Assembly (NCBI GenBank): GCA_026874595.1
Contig: CM049306.1
Span: 57,852,019 to 57,916,018, forward strand
Direction: 5' to 3'
Origin: Sipunculus nudus
Taxonomy: Eukaryota; Annelida; Sipuncula; Golfingiida; Sipunculidae
Length of the DNA: 64,000 nucleotides
Each line of letters begins with the position of its first letter. Within the stretch, counting starts at the first letter, position 1. Of this stretch, positions 56,539 to 64,000 are shown piece by piece. A model generated the notes under the pieces. It was given only the letters and a program-made list of their open reading frames with translations. It ran no database searches and was not told the origin of the DNA. The position numbers and the translations under genes are program-made.

Positions 56539-56597
<59 letters not shown>
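56228..56597 (+). repeat. Dispersed repeat ending in (AT)n, copy 2
   Basis: It aligns with 39060-39362 through TCAATGTAATCATC, TATTCAGAGAATAATATTTA, TTCTGAGTTAAACATGAAAT and TGTCACACAGACGA. The terminal AT tract (56480-56597, over 100 bp) is much longer than in copy 1. Confidence 0.75.
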
Positions 56598-56601
<4 letters not shown>

Positions 56602-56639
56602 CCCAACTTTGATTAGCCTACCACTCCGAGTCACCTAAC

Positions 56640-56668
56640 CCCCCCCCCCCCCACCCCCCCACCCCCCA
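56640..56668. repeat. C-homopolymer tract with A interruptions
   Basis: Three C-runs (about 13, 7 and 6) are separated by single A residues. Confidence 0.95.
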
Positions 56669-57423
56669 ACCGGCCCTACATTGTTGGAGATGAATTGACA
56701 ACACTGACCTTGCACGCTGTTGAAACCTCTCTGTATCGTTTGGTGAATTAGTTCGCGTTTCATATGACAGGGGGCGGTACATGCTGGTATCAATATCAAG
56801 TAGTTTTGATCGAAATAGTGTAGGCCTATCAAGAGTTGTTCTAAGTTAAACTTTTTAACATTTGTTTAGTCGAAATAAACATAAATTATAAAAAAATTGT
56901 AATTCTATGGAGTTCCGAATTTTAAGTTGAAACTGATACAAAATTCGACGGATAAAATGAATCAACGAGCGACAATTCCAATTACATGTATTTAATTAAG
57001 CAAAGCTCCGGTAAAGATTACCTTGGAAACAGTGCGTGATCAGCTTTGTCTATACCCGACTAATTAGCTGATTACTAACTTTGTAAATACACTAATTCTT
57101 GTCTCTGATTTACTGAACTTCTTAGTAATACATATATTTAAAAAATCAATTGTTGAACAGCTTTTTTCTGTTACCTATAATTACATGAAAAAGTCTTCTT
57201 TTTAGAGTATCAAAATTTATTTGTTTTTTTTTTACCTCTGAAAAAAGAGATATCCAGCTTTAAGTAAAAATTCCCTCCCCTTACTCTTATTAACTAATTA
57301 ATTTATTTTTATAATTATTACGCTTATATCTTTTTCCCGCTTTATCGCATCGTCAATGAAGCGGGAACAACTTAATATGAGCTTAATATGACCAGTTGTT
57401 TAATAAGTGTAACATCTCTATGA

Positions 57424-57609
57424 TCATGAGCCCGTGCTCATCAGGAATGATGACTTTATTGCACAACCGTTGGTGGAGAAGCGCAGGCTCTTCACCGAGC
57501 GCATTCCAGCGCTATCTTGTGTCTGTTCAAAACAACTTTTTCCGTAGTGACCTCTGGTGGTGATCGAAGTTTCAGCTCCTCGGCAACATTGATATTTCAC
57601 CGAACACAT
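57424..57609 (-). CDS. Candidate small ORF, Cys/Ser-rich, 61 residues
   Basis: The minus-strand ATG frame starts MCSVKYQCCRGAETSITTRG, continues with KSCFEQTQDSAGMRSVKSLR and ends SSFLMSTGS. Five cysteines, no hydrophobic signal sequence. GC3 is higher than the flanks. A minus-strand AATAAA is at about 57307-57302, 115 bp after the stop. The start context is poor. A second, ATG-less frame on the plus strand is open across the same region. Unrecognised. Confidence 0.27.
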   Translation of the reverse strand: MCSVKYQCCRGAETSITTRGHYGKSCFEQTQDSAGMRSVKSLRFSTNGCAIKSSFLMSTGS

Positions 57610-57736
57610 GCGAACTGGAGGCGAGGATTCCCGAGTGAAGGTGGACGAGTGCGTAGTCTAAGGTCAAGGACATAGTAAGGTAGTGAAGACCTCAATCGGT
57701 GTTGTTTGTTCAGTGTTTACCTCAGAAACCTCTTCG

Positions 57737-57883
57737 ATGATTACCTATTGCTTTCTTTTGTTACCTGTCAATGTATGGTTTCTTCGAATTGCAACTTCCG
57801 AGCCAAACAAAACCACTCAATTCTACCTCCCTGACCCTGCCCCCTTCCTCCCTGACAATGATAAACATTGCGACGAAGGGTGA
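57737..57883 (+). CDS. Candidate small secreted peptide, 48 residues
   Basis: ATG opens MITYCFLLLPVNVWFLRIAT, a plausible signal peptide. A hydrophilic mature part follows with an N-K-T glycosylation site, then YLPDPAPFLPDNDKHCDEG and TGA. The frame is also open upstream to 57683. The start context is weak (T at -3). It lies divergently 127 bp from the minus-strand frame ending at 57609, so the intervening CpG-richer DNA could be a shared promoter. Unrecognised. Confidence 0.22.
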   Translation: MITYCFLLLPVNVWFLRIATSEPNKTTQFYLPDPAPFLPDNDKHCDEG

Positions 57884-59116
57884 CTATTAAATGTTAGATA
57901 TATCTGAGAGTAAATGTTGTAGTTACCACCCCTTGTATGCACTTGGGTGGGATTCAAACCTCTGTATGAAACGTGTCTATAAAAGGGAGATGGATAGATA
58001 GCTATATTTTATTCACAACAACAACACATACAGATCACAGTAAAATATAAATAAATATAAAAATATAAATATCTATCAAAATTATATTCATGAAATCTGC
58101 AAGTGTTAAAAGCTATGAAAAAGCAGCACTAAAAAGTAACCTTACATTTTGTGAGGTAAACTTATTTCCATAGTGGACCTTAAGAACACATTTTACATGA
58201 TAGCAGACCATGCATACAATTTAGAAAATTTATCATATAAATTAATTTCAGAGTGCTGACTAAGAATATCAAACATGGAAAAACTTGTACATATGTCGAC
58301 CAGTTACGTATATTAAATCTATGACTACGATATTATAAAAATTACAGTGATAATAATAGTTACAATTGTATAGTTTAAAACAACTGAGTATATAATTAAA
58401 ATATGATTATAGAATAACAAAAGAAACTGAGTAACAAAGATATTCATGTACCTGTGAGTTACATATATTAAAATACTGTGACTAAGAGTTTCAAAGATAA
58501 AAAAAAATGAAAATGATTAATAATTATGTTATAAATATTCCATTTTCCAGTTCCTTCATTTTCCCAAATAAGTAGTCTTTGCAGTTCTTCATAAATAATC
58601 TTACTGTTAGAAGTAACTCAAGTATCTCATTTTTTAAAAACAAAATTCTGTTATGATAAGCTTATTGCAAAAATTCCCTTCTTAATTAAGTCTATAACTC
58701 TTATAAAACAAGAGCCTAAGTACACAAAACGTTGCGCTACATATATATTCTAATTGCTTCTGTCATGGCAGTTATGAGCAGTACGACCTGTGTCTTTTTA
58801 GACCAAAATACATAGTAACTAAAGTAACATGCACTTACAGTTGCCAATATTTTGCAGTTGTATTGAAAATATGATACATTTGCCATGGTGAAGAAGTTTT
58901 AATGTCACCCCATGAAACTGAAAATAAAACTGCCTTTTCCAGAAAATACAATTCTCTGTGGTCAAATACCACTTATCTCCATATATGGCGAGGCAACGAA
59001 ACAGTTGTCTGTTAATGGTGCAAGACGTTTTGTCGCTGCAGGCAGCAATGATAAACACTGATAAAAAAAGAGCTTGGAGCGACTATAGAATTAGTGCGTA
59101 TGGGAAATGGTCTTAG
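57884..59116. other. A-rich region, possibly 3' UTR of a minus-strand transcript
   Basis: If the terminal exon at 59175-59117 is real, the first minus-strand AATAAA I noticed downstream is at 58010-58005, which would make about 1.1 kb of AT-rich 3' UTR. No coding frame is supported here. Confidence 0.25.
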
Positions 59117-59175
59117 TCAATAAAATGTGGATTTGTGTGTTGATCGTTTGTCTGCTGTGTCTCCTGGTGGCGAAC
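59117..59175 (-). CDS. Candidate 3'-terminal coding exon
   Basis: On the minus strand the acceptor GAATTTCTCATTACAG is good. Two frames are protein-like: SPPGDTADKRSTHKSTFY with TGA at 59119-59117 (after two leading bases), and VRHQETQQTNDQHTNPHFID with TAA at 59115-59113 (phase 0). Both are hydrophilic tails such as a cytoplasmic end. The frame is undecided because no upstream exon is found before the repeat at 59.7 kb. Confidence 0.33.
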
Positions 59176-59223
59176 CTGTAATGAGAAATTCATGATTTAT
59201 TAGTACACATAACATGCAATTGT

Positions 59224-59290
59224 GAAGCTCTTCACCGGGTCTCAAACCAGCAACCATTTAATATCAAGTCCTGTGTGCTACATGCGCACA
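59224..59290 (-). mobile_element. Degenerate tRNA-derived SINE remnant
   Basis: On the minus strand GGACTTGATATTAAATGGTT and GCTGGTTTGAGACCCGG resemble the anticodon-to-T-arm part of a tRNA, with a near-consensus box B. Box A is not clear and no flanking duplication was found. Confidence 0.35.
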
Positions 59291-59706
59291 TGCAAGACGA
59301 GTTTGAAGTCAGGGGTCGAGTGGGGATGTTTAAATCTACTATTGACAATTGGTTGTGGTTTTTTAAATGAGGGTTAATTTTTATAAGCATTTATGTCATC
59401 TCAAAAGCTTTAAAAAATTAACCCTCGGCCATTTGTTAACTGCCTGCCACTATAGCATACTCCATCTCGGGCATCGCGCAATAAGGTAGAGTCACTGGTT
59501 TATTTGTAAACCCTTACAATTGAAATATACCAAATATATGTGGAATAGTCGTGATATGTGTGCATACAAATGCCTGGAGGGCGCAACACACCGTATGTGA
59601 ATGACATAGGCCTGCAGGACGCGCGCATAAGCCAAGTGGTGTAAACAAGCAGTGGGAGGAATCATGACGGATATGAGCATGTTGAATCATGTGAAGAATG
59701 GTTATT

Positions 59707-62700
59707 AGCTCAGCTGACTATAAGTCATCTGAGCTATAGTCGTGGTCCATTGTCCGTCGTCTGACCGTCCGTCCTTCCGTCTGTCCGGATGTCCGTCCGT
59801 AAGACTGGCACGTTTCGACACCGTTGGACCTACGAATCTGAAATTCGGCATACAGTTAGATGTCCTCAAATTCTCCTACCATGCCGAAAATTGGGTCAAT
59901 AGGACTTTGTTCCTTTGAGATATTAAGGAAAAACCTCAATTTTTTATTAGAAATCTATTTTCACACTTCAGGACTGCCTAATATCAAAACCACTCATCTG
60001 GTTTTCTTCATATTTACCATAAATATTACTCTATATAGTTCCTATGTACATGTCAGATATTAAGTCAGTATTATATAATTTAAAAAAGTTATGGGCCCAA
60101 ACATAATGGACTTTGTAAAAAAATCAGGAAGATATTTGGTCACTTAGGACCAAAAGTGTTAAAGGTAGGGACTTTTTTCCAGTAATGCAACTTTAATTAA
60201 TCAAAATTTAATTGTATACCAAAAATTAGATCAAAATCTGTTAAATTTGTTTAAATATTGGCAAAAATATAAAATTTGTACCTTAAATTTTGCCAAACTT
60301 TAGCCACGGCACGTTTTTTTCCTGTTAGTACTGTGGATTTAATTTTCACAGCATGTATACATAAGGATTTAATCTGTTAAAATCTGAAATTTGAAAATAT
60401 AAGCTGCAAAATTAGGCTAGTTATTGAATTTTTTTGGAGGCCCTTGTTGTATTCCCTTACATTGTCAAGCAGTCCACTTTGATGACTGTAGGTCATTCAG
60501 TGCACATCTCTATGCTCCCTAGGCTGTTGGCATAATTTTAGATGTCCCCAAAATCTCCTACCATACCGAAAATTGGGTCATTAGGACTTCGTTCCATCGA
60601 GATATTAAGGAAAAAAACTCCGTTTTCCATAAAAAAAAGTCATTGTTACACTTCAAGGCTGCCTAATATCAAAACCACTGATCTGTTTTTGATCGTATTT
60701 AGTATTCACATTCTTTCATACATTTTCTATGAACATACCAAACATTAGGTCAGTATTGGGTATTATTTTGAAGTTATGGGCCAAAACATAATGCATTTTT
60801 TTAAAAATCTGGAAATATATTTACTCACCTAACATGAGAATTGCTGAACCTGGAGACTTTTTTTTCAGGAATATAACTTTATTTAATCAAGATTCAATTG
60901 TTTACCCAAAATTAGATCTGAATTTTGCAAATTTTTCAAGTTATTAGCATAAATAAAAAATCAATACCTTAAATTTTGTCCAACTTTGGCACTGTTGATT
61001 TAATTTTCACAGCATATATACATAAGGATTTAATCTTTTAAAATCTGTAATTTCAAAGAAATTGATTGGAAAGAATAGCTTTTATTCATGTTTTCATACA
61101 CCATGTCAAGTGTTGTTTACATCTAGCCCACCTAGTAGTACAGCCTTCACTTGCATTATGTAACCCACCCCAGGCAGCTTGCCTTGGGTCAGCCTGGCCA
61201 CTACCAGCAGGCTTCCCCTCTGCCCTACACTCCCCCCCCCCCCAGATGGTGCATAAACTAGATGAATGTTATAATTATCTGTATTTGATTCATTCTTATT
61301 CTAGGCTATGCTACATTTTAGATTTTGTATTGTACCACCAGGGTTACAATGATTAAAGTGTACATTTAATTGTGTCCACAAAGTGGTGTATTGTTATGAA
61401 AGTGTGGATGTTCATCAGATAAGTAATTCCTTACTTCAGAAGAGTAAAAACTTCACCAGGTGTGAAATTGACTATTAATTCCAGTAATAAATTAAAACTG
61501 GGATAGTAATTAGCACAATGATATTGTTTGTCCCTCATTCAACCAACAGTGTGTATACTTTATTTGAAAAGATGTTTTATTTTATCAAATTAACTTTTAT
61601 TTTATTTTGGTGAATAAAATTAAGCATGTACTGAAAACTCCAATGTGCAAAACTTTTTAATAGTGATTCAAGGAATATTCTTGTAGATGCCATGTTGTGG
61701 CATTATTTTCTCTTAAATTCAGTCTAAACATTTATGATTTAAAAATAATAAAATATATGTGTATGCATAATATGACCCAATATGAGCTACACTCTGGATA
61801 TATGATGATTGCAACTTTTGCAACAGTTCTAATATTTTAACTTATAGTTTCAGTTTTTTACTCTGTATATATAATGATTTCAACTTTTGCAACAATTCTA
61901 ATAATTTAACTTATATTTTCAGGTTTTTTTATTAAAAATTTATAAAACCTGTTAATAAAAAAATGATTCAGATAAAAACTTCTTAATGGAAAAAGTGGAT
62001 ATGCTTAAAAAAAATAGGATTATATATAAACTTAAATGCATTATTCCCTTGAAAGTGAAATAAAGGTATTAGTCCATTCTGTCCACTTGCCTGTCCATCT
62101 GTAAATTTTCATATGCATCACAGTATCTCAAAATTTTACTGTTTTTCTTCATGACAGTTTTGTCAGAGTATTGGTTTGCAATCATATATTTAGAACTTTA
62201 CTATAACAAAGTAGGAGGGCACCGTTCCTCTTAGCTTTTCATATTCTTATATAAATGAAAAACATTACAATAGAATATTTCTACATCCACCTCCGTGCTG
62301 CCCTCACTTTTCCCTTCTCAGAACCCCATCCCAAAGTCAGCCTCAGTAAGCAAGAACAAGATGAATCAGATATATTCATACTTTAATATTTTTTATAACT
62401 ATACGTCCATAGGTACCTATGTACATGCCAGAAATTATGTCAATATTGTGTAATATGTAGACATAGTGTGCATCACAATAATGTACCTTGTCAAGACTAA
62501 AGAGATATTGTGTCATACAGTCACAAATTCATAAATCACTTCATCAGCAAAGTTAATCATAACATCATATCTGTCAAATTGAAAGCTTGCAGACTACCAT
62601 ACACTTTAGATCCTTTAACAAATAGCCTTATCATCATTCTACTACTGCTTATTACTGCTGTCATTGCATTCATATTTGCTCAAATATATCACAATTTTCA

Positions 62701-62930
62701 ACCCCTCCTAAATAAATAAAAAATAAACCACTATATTTGACTCTATTAATCCATCAGTCAGGTAATTTCATTTATCATTTACTCACATATTACATTACAT
62801 TCCTTAAAATAGCCCAACATGTCCATGATATTCATAAGCTTTATCGACTCGATATAGTATCACAGTGGAGAAACATTTATAGTACAATCACGATCAGCTG
62901 AGCGCCGTGACCCATGGGTCCCTTGTATTG
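59707..62930 (+). mobile_element. Palindrome-ended dispersed element, plus copy (copy A)
   Basis: It begins with the 29-base palindrome at 59707-59735 (AGCTCAG/CTGAGCT arms with nested TGACT/AGTCA). GTCCGTCCTTCCGTCTGTCC-type words follow, then the block shared with copy B. That block recurs in tandem with a period of about 686 bp (59855 and 60541; shared words CTCCTACCAT, CCGAAAATTGGGTCA, CTGCCTAATATCAAAACCAC). A fragment of it also occurs near 62405-62455. The right edge near 62885-62930 reads CAGCTGAGCGCCGTGACCCA then TGGGTC, a palindrome matching copy B. No transposase or helicase frame is seen. Non-autonomous Helitron-like is one reading. Confidence 0.55.
61060..61260. other. C-rich insertion inside copy A
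   Basis: GC-richer sequence (CCCCAGGCAGCTTGCCTTGG, CAGCCTGGCCACTACCAGCA, C13) interrupts the AT-rich element and is absent from copy B. It may be a nested insertion; no target duplication found. Confidence 0.35.
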
Positions 62931-64000
62931 TATATTATTAAGGGCTAAGATGTAAGAGAAAAGGCTATATAGGATACAATTAACGTACACTTTACATGTA
63001 TCCATTGTTGATAAAGGAGTCCAGAGCAGTAGGCACTAATTCTATGGTCGCACACAGTTGTTTTATGTGTAGGCAAGGATTCTATAGTTAGACCAAGAGC
63101 TTACCCCAGTGATAAACACATAAAAAATGGGCTTCCCCCAATGATCAACACAAAAAATGATAAAACTCCCGAATATCTATATGAAAATGATAACTACATT
63201 TGGAGATTTTGTGCTGTGAAAAAAAAACAAACTTGCTTACAAACAGTAAGTGACCCTATAAATTATAATCATTTCTGTAAGCTGTGACTGAGTGATGACA
63301 ATTTTTTTATAAAAGAGTGACTGATGCATGTGATGTCACTTGGGGGGGGTGGAGAGAGGGGTGTGATGTCGATCTGAGCTAGTGCAATTTAATCGGACAC
63401 TATTATTAGGCCCAGCTATATATAGTGTGATATAGCCATATAGTTAAGAGTTTGTACAATATAAGCCATGGTATATGCAACAGATCCATTGCATCTTCTC
63501 TGACTGCCTAATTACTGCCTAAAAACAAGACGCAGGATTACACCATTTTTGTCTTTCATTGGTTTCAGTAGCAACTAAAATTAACCTTGGATCACCATTT
63601 TTAAACATTTACTGATCTTTAAACCAGAGGCATATCAATGAGTTTAGTAGGGACAGAAAAGGAAATTTGTATGGGCAATTAATACCTCACTGGGAGCATG
63701 GCTGACTAAAGTGGGTGACTGAGAGCCAGAATTAGCTATATTTTGTTTAAATGGGCCCACTTTGGAAGAGTGATGCACTGGCACTGGGTAATAGTAACAC
63801 CTGCTGACACCTTTTACAAGGGCATTGGATAGTGTGTAGTCTCTGGCTTATATATTGCAGCGCCTTATAATATTGAGTCCTGTTAAAACATGCTAGACCA
63901 GAGCCTGTCATCCTCCCAGCTCCCTCTCTATTATGAAATTAAGCATACTGGTAAAAAAGTTTGAATGGAGCGGTTGGACTATCCCAGAAAACCACCGAAA
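62931..64000. other. No supported gene
   Basis: AT-rich flank. AAGAGAAAAGGCTATATAGG near 62954 echoes GAGAGGAAAAGGTTATATAGG near 36701, so the repeat relationship with the 36.6 kb end may extend slightly beyond the palindromes. Confidence 0.35.

Noticed and set aside
1..64000. CRISPR arrays, bacterial operons, rRNA genes, telomeric repeats and viral or transposase genes
   Set aside because: None found: tandem arrays have no spacer structure, no long coding frames exist, and no rRNA-like, TTAGGG-repeat, reverse-transcriptase or transposase motif was recognised.

Overview
This looks like nuclear DNA of a repeat-rich animal with split genes, most probably a marine mollusc and possibly a bivalve. 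It is AT-rich and has no bacterial-style gene order. The longest open frame is only 167 codons. It carries tRNA-derived SINEs with target-site duplications, long minisatellites, many poly-G/poly-C tracts and dispersed elements with palindromic ends of a type I associate with bivalve genomes. The taxonomic call is inference; no protein or rRNA gene settles it.

No gene could be identified with certainty. What can be offered are small exon candidates. Each rests on an acceptor and/or donor match, an open frame that agrees with the splice sites, and sometimes a nearby AATAAA. The best are a signal-peptide first exon at 14138-14052 (minus), a start-codon exon at 29979-30146 (plus) with possible downstream exons at 30377 and 30855, terminal exons at 24644-24345 and 59175-59117 (minus) and at 48254-48340 and 49443-49521 (plus), and a TATA box followed by a 95-codon frame at 51341-51686. 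A 59-base exon at 2357-2415 contains a stretch resembling the MCM-helicase OB-fold region. None can be joined into a complete named gene from the sequence alone.

Layout: 0-9 kb holds scattered plus-strand exon candidates, microsatellites and a near-perfect 105 bp inverted repeat. 9-15 kb holds a short minisatellite, a hAT-like MITE and the signal-peptide gene candidate. 15.2-17.9 kb is a 42 bp minisatellite with higher-order repeats. 18-24.6 kb holds diverged duplications and two minus-strand exon candidates. 24.6-25.8 kb is a tandem duplication of about 560 bp carrying a SINE in each copy. 28-31 kb is the best plus-strand gene candidate. 31.5-39.4 kb is dominated by dispersed repeats, including foldback elements. 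40-47 kb holds MITE and SINE copies and small arrays. 48-51.7 kb is a second plus-strand exon cluster. 52.0-55.4 kb holds two large minisatellites. 56-59.2 kb holds a dispersed repeat and small reading frames. From 59.7 kb to about 62.9 kb there is a palindrome-ended element related to an inverted copy near 36.6-38.8 kb.

Because the exon calls were made by eye, they should be treated as hypotheses; the tandem repeats, the SINE pair and the inverted repeats are directly visible.
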